Shown: in pieces, positions 35,013 to 44,134 of the stretch
Numbering within the stretch: position 1 is the stretch's first letter
How the letters are laid out: every line of letters begins with the position of its first letter
Source: Nonomuraea basaltis
GTDB lineage: Bacteria > Actinomycetota > Actinomycetes > Streptosporangiales > Streptosporangiaceae
Assembly (NCBI RefSeq): GCF_005893125.1
Contig: NZ_VCJS01000003.1
Coordinates: 1 to 64,000 of the forward strand
Direction of reading: 5' to 3'
Length of the DNA stretch: 64,000 nucleotides
The notes under the pieces: generated by a model
The model's database searches: none
What the model was told of the DNA's origin: nothing
What the model saw: the letters and a program-made list of their open reading frames with translations, nothing else
Made by a program: the position numbers and the translations under genes

Positions 35013-37421
35013 GTGAGCATTGACGAAGAGACCGGGGCAGGTCCTGGTTTCGAGCGCACACCACCGCACAACATCGATGCGGAGCAGTCGGTGCTGGGCG
35101 GCATGCTGCTGTCGAAAGACGCCATCGCCGACGTCGTGGAGATCCTGCGTGCTGACGACTTCTACCGCCCGGCCCACCAGATGGTCTTCGACGTCATCAC
35201 CGACCTCTACGGCCGGGGCGAGCCGGCCGACGCCGTCACCGTCTTCGACGAGCTGCAAAAACGCGGTGAGATGGCCAGGGTGGGCGGCGCCGCCTACCTC
35301 CACACCCTCACGGCCGTCGTCCCCACCGCGGCCAACGCCGGCTACTACGCCAAGATCGTCAGAGAGCAGGCCATCCTCCGCCGCCTCATCGAGGCCGGCA
35401 CCCGCATCGTCTCCTTCGGCTACGGCGGCCAGAACGAAGAGGTCGATGACCTCGTGGACCGCGCCCAGGCGGAGATCTACAAGGTCACCGAGCGCCGCAC
35501 CTCGGAGGACTACGCGCCCCTGGCCGACATCATGCCCGGCGCCCTGGACGAGCTTGAGGCCATCGGCAGCCGCGGCGGCCAGATGGTCGGCGTACCGACC
35601 GGCTTCCAGGACCTCGACCAGCTCACCAACGGCCTCCACCCGGGCCAGATGATCGTCGTGGCCGCCCGCCCGGCCATCGGGAAGGCTCTGGCGCTCGACA
35701 CACCGCTGCCCACGCCGACCGGGTGGACGACGATGGGCGAAGTCAAGGTCGGCGATCAGTTGATCGGAGCCGACGGGCGGCCGACCCGGGTGGTCGCGGC
35801 CACCGAGGTCATGTACGACAGGCCGTGCTATGAGGTGGAGTTCAGCGACGGTACGACGATCGTCGCGGACGCTCAGCATCAGTGGCGCACCACCACGCGC
35901 GCCTCCAGGGGAGCCGGAAGGGCGGTGCAGAAGGAGATCGGCTCGATCGGCAAGGTGCCGATCGAAGTGGGTGGTCCGAGCCCCGGCCGATATGTTCGGC
36001 ACACCCGCGCATATCCGGCAGTGAAGCTCTTCGGCGGTCTGTACGACCAGGTCGTCACGCCCAAGAACGCTGCCACGACACCACTGCACAAGACTGTGGT
36101 CACTACCCAGGAGATCGCTGCGACCATTCGATGTGATTCAGCGGATCGGCGGCCCAACCATGCCGTCGCGGTATCAGCCGCATTCCAGCTGGATGAACAA
36201 GATCTCCCACTTGCGCCATATGTGCTGGGTGTCTGGTTGGGCGCGTGTCACAAGACGCACGGCACCGTGCAAGGGACCCTTCGGACCTTGGGCGTACTCG
36301 GAAACAAGCACATTCCGGCCATCTACCTGCGTGCCTCCGAACGGCAGCGCCGGGAATTGCTGGCTGGTCTGCTCGACAGCGACGGCTACATAAGCAGCGC
36401 CGGGCAGATCCAGCTCGCCGTGACCAACGAACGGCTCGCGCGCGATGTGCACGAACTCATCGTGAGCCTTGGCTATCGGGCCACCATGCGTACCAAGCCA
36501 GTCAAAGGCCGGACGCAAGCCTCCTCGATCTGCTACATGATCAACTTTACTACGTCGGACAAGGTCTTTCGCTTGGCTCGCAAGGCCGCCAGGCAGGTCA
36601 CCGCCGACCAACCGGCCACGCGGCTCCGGTACATCGTGGATGTGCGCCCGATTCCGTCACAGCCCGTGCGGTGCGTCGAGGTGGACAACGAAGACCATAT
36701 GTATTTGGCCAGCCGGGCATGCATTCCGACCCACAACAGTACGCTGGGCCTTGATTTCGCTCGTTCCGCGGCGATCAAGCATGGGATGACCACGGTCATT
36801 TTCTCGCTGGAGATGTCCCGCAATGAGATCACCATGCGTCTGCTGTCCGCCGAGGCCAGGGTCGCGCTGCACGCCATGCGGTCGGGGATGATGGGCGACG
36901 ACGACTGGACGCGCCTGGCCCGCAGAATGAGCGAGGTAGCCGAGGCGCCCCTGTTCATCGACGACTCGCCCAACATGTCGATGATGGAGATCAGAGCCAA
37001 GTGCCGGCGGCTCAAGCAGCGCAACGACCTGCGGTTCGTGGTCATCGACTACCTCCAGCTGATGAGCTCGCCGAAGAAGACCGAGAGCCGCCAGAACGAG
37101 GTCTCCGAGATCTCGCGTGCGATCAAGCTGCTGGCCAAGGAGCTTGAGGTCCCCGTCATCGCGATCTCCCAGCTCAACCGCGGCCCCGAGCAAAGAACGG
37201 ACAAACGCCCCCAAGTTAGCGACCTGCGCGAATCTGGAAGTATTGAGCAGGATGCGGACATGGTCATCTTGCTCCATCGCGAGGATGCCTACGAGCGCGA
37301 GTCGCCCAGAGCAGGTGAGGCAGACCTGATAGTGGCTAAGCATCGAAATGGGCCGACTGCCACCGTCACCGTCGCCTTTCAGGGACACTACTCACGCTTC
37401 GTTGACATGGCCCAGCACTGA
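35013..37421 (+). CDS. dnaB: replicative DNA helicase DnaB, with in-frame intein
   Basis: 802-residue precursor; removing the 351-residue intein (residues 225-575) leaves a 451-residue DnaB of normal size. DnaB is the hexameric helicase that unwinds the fork ahead of polymerase III. The N-terminal domain starts with PPHNIDAEQSVLGGMLLS. The RecA-like motor has Walker A split by the intein (RPAIGK before, STLGLD after), IFSLEMSR, Walker B FVVIDYLQLM and SDLRESGSIEQDADMV. GTG at 35013 has GAGGGGG upstream and gives the family N-terminus; a GTG-like start 31 codons earlier is unlikely. The helicase cannot bind ATP until the intein leaves. Confidence 0.96.
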   Translation: MSIDEETGAGPGFERTPPHNIDAEQSVLGGMLLSKDAIADVVEILRADDFYRPAHQMVFDVITDLYGRGEPADAVTVFDELQKRGEMARVGGAAYLHTLTAVVPTAANAGYYAKIVREQAILRRLIEAGTRIVSFGYGGQNEEVDDLVDRAQAEIYKVTERRTSEDYAPLADIMPGALDELEAIGSRGGQMVGVPTGFQDLDQLTNGLHPGQMIVVAARPAIGKALALDTPLPTPTGWTTMGEVKVGDQLIGADGRPTRVVAATEVMYDRPCYEVEFSDGTTIVADAQHQWRTTTRASRGAGRAVQKEIGSIGKVPIEVGGPSPGRYVRHTRAYPAVKLFGGLYDQVVTPKNAATTPLHKTVVTTQEIAATIRCDSADRRPNHAVAVSAAFQLDEQDLPLAPYVLGVWLGACHKTHGTVQGTLRTLGVLGNKHIPAIYLRASERQRRELLAGLLDSDGYISSAGQIQLAVTNERLARDVHELIVSLGYRATMRTKPVKGRTQASSICYMINFTTSDKVFRLARKAARQVTADQPATRLRYIVDVRPIPSQPVRCVEVDNEDHMYLASRACIPTHNSTLGLDFARSAAIKHGMTTVIFSLEMSRNEITMRLLSAEARVALHAMRSGMMGDDDWTRLARRMSEVAEAPLFIDDSPNMSMMEIRAKCRRLKQRNDLRFVVIDYLQLMSSPKKTESRQNEVSEISRAIKLLAKELEVPVIAISQLNRGPEQRTDKRPQVSDLRESGSIEQDADMVILLHREDAYERESPRAGEADLIVAKHRNGPTATVTVAFQGHYSRFVDMAQH
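35685..36737 (+). other. DnaB intein, class 3 type, with degenerate LAGLIDADG endonuclease
   Basis: 351 residues inserted between Lys and Ser of Walker A. Residue 1 is Ala (ALALDTPLP), not Cys or Ser. The Trp-Cys-Thr triad that defines class 3 inteins is present: Trp67 in ADAQHQW (block B), Cys330 in PVRCVEVDNEDHMYLA (block F) and Thr349 in PTHN at the C-terminus. Splicing should start from Cys330 and end with His350-Asn351, joining Lys to Ser+1. The central part holds a LAGLIDADG-type domain. Block E (LLAGLLDSDGYIS) is intact, but the first helix reads VLGVWLGACHKT, without the catalytic Asp, so homing is probably lost. Mycobacterial DnaB inteins start with a very similar sequence at the same site. 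Confidence 0.93.
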
Positions 37422-37467
37422 GGCTCAGATTGTAGGCCCGCAATTCCGTGAGCGCTTTCAGTGGATC

Positions 37468-37809
37468 ATGAGCACTGGCCGAGCACGCACGCGCTGCTCA
37501 GCCGACGTCGACCTAGTACGCCTCGCCCGCACCGCCGACGACGCCGGCCTCGACACCCTGTGGGTCTCCGACCACCTCGTCCAGGCCGATCCGACCGCCG
37601 CTCCGCACGAGAGCGAGATGCTGGAGGCATGCACCACGCTCGGATTCGTCGCCGCGCGGACGGAGCGGCTGCGCGTCGGGACCATGATGACCGCGGTCAC
37701 CTAGCGGCCTCCCGCGCTGTTGGTCCAGGCCGTCACCACGCTCGACGCGCTCACCGGCGGCCGCGCCTGGCTGGGCCTGTCGGCCCTCCGCGACCTCACC
37801 CCGAACTGA
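37468..37809 (+). pseudogene. truncated F420-dependent luciferase-like oxidoreductase
   Basis: The N-terminal half of an LLM-class (luciferase-like monooxygenase, F420-dependent) protein is readable: DLVRLARTADDAGLDTLWVSD, EACTTLGFVAARTERLRVGTMMTAVT. A TAG at 37702-37704 then interrupts the conserved TYRHPALL region, where family members have Tyr, so TAC to TAG is the likely lesion. Reading resumes in the same frame (PPALLVQAVTTLDALTGGRAWLG) and stops at 37807, far short of the usual 280 or more residues. The first codons are also missing. It is a dead remnant downstream of dnaB. Confidence 0.85.
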
Positions 37810-37815
37810 GCTGCC

Positions 37816-38268
37816 TCAGCGAAGCGTCTTGGCGGGCGGGACGATGAGGGTGGGCCGGCGGGCGTGGTGCAGCACGTGATTGGAGACGCTGCCGAGCAGC
37901 ACCGATCGGACCCCGGCCAGGCCGCGCGAGCCCGTGACCACCAGCGAGGCGTCGATCTCGTCGGCGACATCCACGATCGTCTTCCAGATCGACTCGTTGT
38001 CGGCCACCGCCCGATAGGTCACGTCGGCGAGTCCCGCCGCGATCGCCAGCTCGGCGCCCTCCTTGGCGTGCGCCTCGGCCTGGGCCTGCGCCTCGTCCCC
38101 CGTGTCCGGGGAGATCGCGGCCGCCGCCAGCGGGTACTTCCGCAACTGCACGAGCAGCGGCTCCCACACCGTAACGATCATGGTGGGCTCGGCCGCGAGA
38201 TGCTTGGCGGCGAACTCGATCGCGGTACGCGCGTCGGCCGAGCCGTCATAGGCGACAAGGATGGTCAT
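37816..38268 (-). CDS. universal stress protein (UspA family)
   Basis: 150-residue single-domain USP. ILVAYDGSADARTA starts the Rossmann-like fold with its ATP-contacting Asp. The C-terminal GSRGLAGVRSVLLGSVSNHVL is the G-2X-G-9X-G-S nucleotide-binding motif, so it is of the ATP-binding class. Actinobacterial USPs of this kind respond to hypoxia or redox stress. It stands 13 bp from the following regulator gene end, on the same strand. Confidence 0.92.
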   Translation of the reverse strand: MTILVAYDGSADARTAIEFAAKHLAAEPTMIVTVWEPLLVQLRKYPLAAAAISPDTGDEAQAQAEAHAKEGAELAIAAGLADVTYRAVADNESIWKTIVDVADEIDASLVVTGSRGLAGVRSVLLGSVSNHVLHHARRPTLIVPPAKTLR

Positions 38269-38281
38269 GGCGTTCTCCCCT

Positions 38282-40795
38282 TCACTCTTTGGCTAAAGCG
38301 CCGGAGCGATCACCCGCCATTCCTGGAGCCGTTGTCTGCTCTGTCACATTCAGGACAGGTCCAGGCCGGCGAGCTGGGCGCGGCTGGCCACGTTCAGCTT
38401 GGGGAAGGCACGGTAGAGGTGGTAGCTGACGGTCTTGGGGCTGAGGAAGAGCTGGGCCCCGATCTCCCTGTTGGTCAGGCCCTTGGCGGCCAGCCGGACG
38501 ATCTGGAGCTCCTGCGGGGACAGGGCGGGGGCGACGTCGGCCGTCGGGGAGCTGGTGTCGCCTGCGGCGACAGCGCGAGGCGAGCGCCCATTCCTGGAAC
38601 CGGCGCAGGGGCTCGTCGGCGGCCATGCCCAGCCGGGCCGCCGCCTCGATCTGGTCGGGGGCGAAGTAGACGGCCTGGATCTGGTGGCGTACCGGGCCCG
38701 TCATGGCGCCGTCCAGGCGATCGAGCGCCTCGGTGAAGCGGCCGTGGCCGAGGTCGAGCAGGGCCAGCGCCCATTCGGCCCAGGCCAGGCCGTTGGCGAT
38801 GCGGTTGGCGTCGAAGCGGTCGTACGAGCTCGCCGCCAGCTCGGCGCACCAGCCGGCGTCGCCCTGGACGGCGGCGATCCAGGCCAGGACGCCTTCCAGG
38901 TAGCCGGCGCGGTTCGGCTGGCCGGTGTCGGAGGCCAGTTGCAGTCCTTCCGTCGCGGTGGCCACGGCGTCCCTGAACCTGCCCAGGTACAGCTCGGCGG
39001 CGGCGAGCGTCACGTGGGCCAGGGGAAGCTTGCCGATCTCGCCGTTCGCGCGGCACTCGCCCGCCACGGCGGCGGAGATGTCGTGGCCGGTCTGGAAGTC
39101 GCCGACCAGCATGGCCACGAAGGAGGCGTTGATCCTGAAGGCATGGGCTCCCGAGGGGATCCGGCTCCCCGCGGCCACCAGGCCGCGCATGATGGGCAGG
39201 GCCTCGGCCGGGCCTCCGTCCAGCCAGGCCGCCGCGCCGGTCACGGCCTGCACCGCCGGGTCCAGGTCGTCCTCGGGGCGCAGGCCGAGCGCGTGCAGGC
39301 GGGAGGCGGCCTCGGCGACCCTGGGCGGGTCGCTCAGCTGCCATGCGTTGCGGGCGGCGTCGATGAGCATGAGCCCGGCGGCCACCCGATCCGCCGCCTC
39401 GGCCGTCGGCACCTCTGAAAGGTGTTGCGCGCCCGCGACCAGCAGGTCGTGGGCCAGGTATGGGGCGCCCTCGTCGAAGGCGATCCGGGCGCGCAGTTCC
39501 GACAGCCGGGCCCGGGAGCGCGCGTCGGTGACGAGCTCCGCGGCGCGCTCGGCCAGTCGCTTGGCCCGCGCGGGCTGTCCCGCGTCGGCGGCGGCGACCG
39601 CCGCCGAGGTCAGCCGCCGGGCCTTGAGCGCCTGGTCCGAGGTGAGGGCGGCAGCCCGTTCGAGCGCGGCGGAGGCCCCCGCGTTGCCGTTGCGGTCCTG
39701 GGCCCGCTGCGCCGCCTGCTCCAGCGCCAGCGCCGCCGCCTCGTCCGGTCCCGTCGCGGCGGCCGCCAGGTGCCAGGCGCGCCGGTCCGGCTGGTCTTCG
39801 AGCAGCCGGGAGAGCACCGAGTGGGCCTCGAGCCGCAGGTCGTACGTGCCGTGCTGGTAGGCGGCCGCCCGCATCAGCGGGTGGGTGAAGCTCACCTGCC
39901 CACCGGTGATCCTGATCAGCCCGGAACGCTCGGCCGCGCTCAGGGCGGCCGGGGTGAGGCCGAGCTCCTCGCCCGCCCGCCTGATCACGGCCAGGTCGCC
40001 GCCGTCCGTCAGCGCGGTGACGAGCAGCGCCGTCCGCGCGTCCGGGGGCAGCTCGGCGATGCGGGCGGCGTACGCCTCCTGGATGCGGGCCGGAAGCGGC
40101 AGCGGGCTCTGGTCGTGCAGTCCGGGCAGGCCGGTATGCGGCAGCTCGCGCAGCGCGAGCGGGTTGCCCGCGCTCTCCTCGACGATCCGATCGCGCATCG
40201 GCCCGGCGAGCCCGGGCGCCGCCTCGCCGAGCAGCCCCAGAGCGGACTCCCTGTCGAGCCCCGGGAGCCGGTGCTCGGGCAGGCCCGAGGGATCGAACCC
40301 GTCCCGCGCCCCGAACACCATCGCGATCCCCTCGGCATGCAGCCGGTGCGCGGCGAACCGCAGGACCTGCGCGGAGGCCTGATCCAGCCAGTGCGCATCG
40401 TCCACCAGGCACAGCAGCGGGCCGTCCTCGGCCAGCTCCGCCAGCAGCGACAGCACGGCCAGGCCGACCAGGAGCTGATCGTCCCTGGCGGCGGGCGCCA
40501 GGCCGAGAGCGCCCTCCAGGGCGGCCGCCTGCGGCGCGGGCAGCGCACCGACCCGGTCAAGGGCGTGGCGCAGCAGCAGGTGCAGCGAGGCGAACGGGAT
40601 CTCCGCCTCGGTCTCGATACCCATGCCACGCAGCACGCGCATGCCCGCGGCCCGCTGCCCGGCGTACTCCAGCAGCGACGTCTTGCCGATGCCCGGCTCG
40701 CCTCTGATCACCATGACGCCGGAGCGCCCGTCGCGAGTCCGTTCGAGCAGTTCCTCGATCGCCGACTGATCGGCCGCCCGCCCCCACAGCATCAC
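38282..40795 (-). pseudogene. LuxR-family ATPase regulator with C-terminal frameshift
   Basis: Large STAND-type regulator. The open frame (837 codons) gives an N-terminal AAA/NACHT-like ATPase (Walker A GEPGIGKT near 32-39, Walker B LLCLVDDAHW) and a TPR-like middle. After about 38595 the open frame becomes Arg/Pro-rich and meaningless. A LuxR HTH is intact in the +1 frame at 38350-38523 ([16 protein letters not shown] and later [18 protein letters not shown]) and ends in its own TGA at 38350. The spacer normally found between TPRs and HTH is also short, so an internal deletion with frameshift is likely; a sequencing error is the alternative. As read, the protein cannot bind DNA. Confidence 0.78.
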
Positions 40796-40853
40796 CGCAT
40801 CCTAGTCACTTGTCCGGTACCGCCCGGACAAGCGCGTTCGTAGCGTTCTCGGT

Positions 40854-41575
<722 letters not shown>

Positions 41576-41582
<7 letters not shown>

Positions 41583-42121
41583 GGATCGCCTGGTCCACGC
41601 TGCGCACGCGCTGGGTGTCCTTCGCCGGCACGTTCGCCGCCCTGGCGCTCGGCGCCGCCCTGATCGCCACGCTCGGCCAGGTACTGGCCTCCGCCGTCTC
41701 CTCGCCCGACCGGGGGCCGCAGCGCTACGCCGCTGCTCCCGTCGTGGTGATCCCCGAGCAGAGCCTCACGGTGGACACCTGGCAGGGCGGCAGCAGCGCG
41801 CCGCTCGCCGAGCCCCGCGGGCTGGCCGCCGAGCCGGCCGCCCGGTTCCCCGATGCCGTGGTGGACCGGGTCTTCCCCGCGCAGCTCGCCGGCGGGCCGC
41901 CCGCCGTCGGACGTCCCTGGTCCGCCGCCCGTGCGGCGCCGTACGAGCTGGTCTCGGGGCGGGCGCCGACTGCGGACACCGAGATCGCGGTGAGCGCCGG
42001 CGCCCGGCTCGGCGCGCGGGTCCGCGTGGTGACGGCCGCGGGCTCACGCGCGTATGAGGTGGTGGGAGTCACCACGGCGGGCCCGGAGGCGGTTCACTGC
42101 CTGGCCGGGCCAGGCGGCTGA
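41576..42121 (+). pseudogene. truncated FtsX/MacB-like ABC permease
   Basis: 181-residue fragment. It begins with LRIAWSTLRTRWVSFAGTFAALALGAALIATLG, the first membrane helix of large FtsX-like permeases, followed by part of the extracytoplasmic domain (SGRAPTADTEIAVS, YEVVGVTT). The other helices and the C-terminal FtsX domain (about 600 residues in full-length relatives) are missing. The frame ends 12 bp before the convergent sigma factor gene, so a deletion joined the two. The start overlaps the ATPase gene by 7 bp. Confidence 0.8.
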
Positions 42122-42133
42122 GTGTGGGCACGC

Positions 42134-43024
42134 TCAGCTGCCTGGCGCCGACAGCTCGAGCCGGGCCAGGCGCTCGGGGTCGGAGAGGATGTCGAGGGTG
42201 ACGATCTTGCCATCGGCGATGGTGAAGCTCAGAACTCCTCGCGGCTTCCCCTCCTCCGTGCTGACGAGCCCGAGGGTGCCGTTCACCAGCATCGGCTCCA
42301 CATGACGCGTGGTCGTGTACCGCTGGAAGCCGGACACCTGCCCGGCCACCGCCTGGGCGCCGCTGATCGTCCACATTCCGCCCCCGGCCACGGCACCCGC
42401 GTCGACGCGCATCACGACGTCGGGGTCGAGGATGGCGAGCAGCGCGTGGAAGTCCCCGCCGCGCGCGGCCGCCAGGAAGGCGTCGACGACCTGGCGCTGG
42501 CGGCTCGGGTCCGGCTCGGGGGGTGGGAGCGTTCCCCGTACGCGTTGCCGCGCGCGGCTCGCCAGCTTCTTCGCCGCGTCCGGAGAGCGGTCCACGATCG
42601 CGGCGATCTGCTCGAACGGCACCGCGAACATGTCGTGCAGCACGAACGCCAGCCGCTCCGCCGGGCTCAGCGACTCCAGCACCACGAGCAGCGCCAGGCC
42701 GACGGCGTCGGCGATCAATGCCTGCTGTTCGGGGTCGCCGCCGTCCTCACGGCTGATCACCGGGTCGGGCAGGCGCTGCTCGAGTGGCGCCTCGCGCCGG
42801 GTCGCACGGGCCCGCAGCATGTCCAGGCACACCCGGCCGACGACCGTGGTGAGCCAGCCGGCCAGGTTGTCGATCGTGCCGGAGTCCGTACGGCTCAGCT
42901 TCAGCCACGCCTCCTGGACGGCGTCCTCGGCTTCGGTGAGCGAGCCGAGCATCCGGTAGGCCACCGCCTTGAGATGGGCGCGGTGTTCCTCGAACCGGCC
43001 GGCCAGAAAGTCCTCAGCGTCCAC
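42134..43024 (-). CDS. ECF sigma factor, SigJ/ECF41 type
   Basis: 296-residue sigma factor with region 2 (HLKAVAYRMLGSLTEAEDAVQEAWLK), region 4 (FEQIAAIVDRSPDAAKKLASRARQRV) and a C-terminal SnoaL-like domain (about 175-296). The latter carries the DPERL version of the NPDKL motif typical of ECF41, where the fused domain controls sigma activity in place of an anti-sigma factor. GTG at 43024 is chosen (AAGGA eight bases upstream). A longer reading would run through the hairpin repeat at 43051-43100. ECF41 genes usually neighbour a small oxidoreductase, not obvious here. Confidence 0.88.
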   Translation of the reverse strand: MDAEDFLAGRFEEHRAHLKAVAYRMLGSLTEAEDAVQEAWLKLSRTDSGTIDNLAGWLTTVVGRVCLDMLRARATRREAPLEQRLPDPVISREDGGDPEQQALIADAVGLALLVVLESLSPAERLAFVLHDMFAVPFEQIAAIVDRSPDAAKKLASRARQRVRGTLPPPEPDPSRQRQVVDAFLAAARGGDFHALLAILDPDVVMRVDAGAVAGGGMWTISGAQAVAGQVSGFQRYTTTRHVEPMLVNGTLGLVSTEEGKPRGVLSFTIADGKIVTLDILSDPERLARLELSAPGS

Positions 43025-43050
43025 GGTCACATCCTTCGTCAGGGCTTCCG

Positions 43051-43100
43051 CAGTGGGCCGCGTTTCATCGGCCCATTGCAGGTCGCGGAGTTCGCACCTA
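43051..43100. repeat. third copy of the dispersed hairpin repeat
   Basis: A 50-bp segment beginning cagtgggccgcgtttcatcg and ending ttcgcaccta aligns along its length with the unit at 33328-33376. The inverted repeat is kept (cagtgggcc / ggcccattg, one wobble). It lies about 27 bp upstream of the ECF41 sigma gene start. Confidence 0.8.
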
Positions 43101-43139
43101 CGTCCTTGACGCGCGGGACCCGGCGAACGTGACGGAGGA

Positions 43140-43637
43140 TCAGAGATTTGCGGACGGCACGCAGCAGGCCTGCGGCGGGCACAGCCGGGTGTCGATGCGG
43201 CGCGCGCCCGGCCCCTCATCGCCCAGCCGGTCGTGCGGGTTGGCCACCGGGCACCGGTCGAGCGACAGACAGCCGCACCCGATGCAGTCCGTCAGGTCGT
43301 CCCGCAGCCGCTGCAGCTGCAGGATGCGATCGTCCAGCTCGCCCTGCCACGCGGCCGACAGCCTGGCCCAGTCCGCGCGGGTCGGCGTGCGCTCGTCCGG
43401 CAGCTCGGCCAGCGCGTCCTTGATGGTCTTCAGCGGGATGCCGATGCGCTGCGCGAGCCTGACGAACGCGACCCTGCGCAGGCTGTCGCGGCTGTAGCGG
43501 CGCTGGTTGCCGGCCGTGCGCCGGCTCGTGATGAGGCCCTTGGCCTCGTAGAAGTGCAGGGCCGAGACGGCGACGCCACTGCGCTCGGCCAGCTGGCCGA
43601 CCGTGAGCTCCTTGGTGTTCCAGGCGACCTTGGTCAT
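43140..43637 (-). CDS. soxR: redox-sensitive MerR-type regulator SoxR
   Basis: 165-residue MerR family protein. The winged HTH is at about 10-80 ([25 protein letters not shown]), a dimer helix follows, and the [2Fe-2S] ligands are CIGCGC and C129 (Cys118, 121, 123, 129), the SoxR spacing. In actinomycetes SoxR senses redox-cycling metabolites such as quinones instead of superoxide directly. It has a Cys-containing C-terminal extension (RLCPPQACC) that E. coli SoxR lacks. No target operator pair is evident in the window. Nine bp separate it from the Lrp gene. Confidence 0.93.
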   Translation of the reverse strand: MTKVAWNTKELTVGQLAERSGVAVSALHFYEAKGLITSRRTAGNQRRYSRDSLRRVAFVRLAQRIGIPLKTIKDALAELPDERTPTRADWARLSAAWQGELDDRILQLQRLRDDLTDCIGCGCLSLDRCPVANPHDRLGDEGPGARRIDTRLCPPQACCVPSANL

Positions 43638-43646
43638 ACCTGGAGT

Positions 43647-44081
43647 TTACTTGAGGGTCCTTTCGAAGAACGTCTCCAGGACCACGACCGTCTGGGTGCC
43701 CGTCACGCCGTCCACCTCGAACACCCGGCGCAGCACGTCCTGCAGCTCCCGCGTCCCGCTCGTACGGACCTTGAGCAGCACTGACGCGGGCCCCGCGATC
43801 ACGTGCGCCTCCTCGATCTCGGGGATCGACGCCAGCCGCTCCGCGCTGCCGCCCATCCACGTGCTGCCCTCGACCAGCACGTACGCCGTCACCGCCCGCC
43901 CGAGCGCGGCCTGGTCCACCTCGATCGTGGTCCGCCTGATCACGCCCCGCTCGCGCAGCTTGCGTACCCGCTCGTGCGCTGCCCCGCTGGACAGGCCCAC
44001 CGCCCTGCCGAGCACCGCGTACGACTGCGTCGCGTCCTCCTGAAGCAGACCGATCAGCATCCGGTCGATATCGTCCACCAC
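43647..44081 (-). CDS. Lrp/AsnC family transcriptional regulator
   Basis: 144-residue feast/famine regulator. The HTH is at about 4-60 (DRMLIGLLQEDATQSYAVLGRAVGLSSGA), followed by a RAM ligand-binding domain (AYVLVEG, SIPEIEEAHVIAGPASVLLKV). It is divergent from the SMP-30 gene, with two overlapping palindromes (44087-44119) between them, and likely controls that gene and itself. It probably forms a unit with soxR downstream (9-bp gap). Confidence 0.9.
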   Translation of the reverse strand: MVDDIDRMLIGLLQEDATQSYAVLGRAVGLSSGAAHERVRKLRERGVIRRTTIEVDQAALGRAVTAYVLVEGSTWMGGSAERLASIPEIEEAHVIAGPASVLLKVRTSGTRELQDVLRRVFEVDGVTGTQTVVVLETFFERTLK

Positions 44082-44086
44082 CGAAT

Positions 44087-44119
44087 GGTATATCCGAATA
44101 TACCGTTCAGACTGAACGG
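44087..44119. promoter_or_regulatory. two abutting palindromes in the lrp/SMP-30 intergenic region
   Basis: ggtatat-ccga-atatacc (44087-44104) is a perfect inverted repeat, and ccgttcag-a-ctgaacgg (44103-44119) is a second one sharing two bases with it. They lie between divergent start codons, suiting Lrp binding. Confidence 0.7.
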
Positions 44120-44134
44120 CGTATGGTGGGAACC

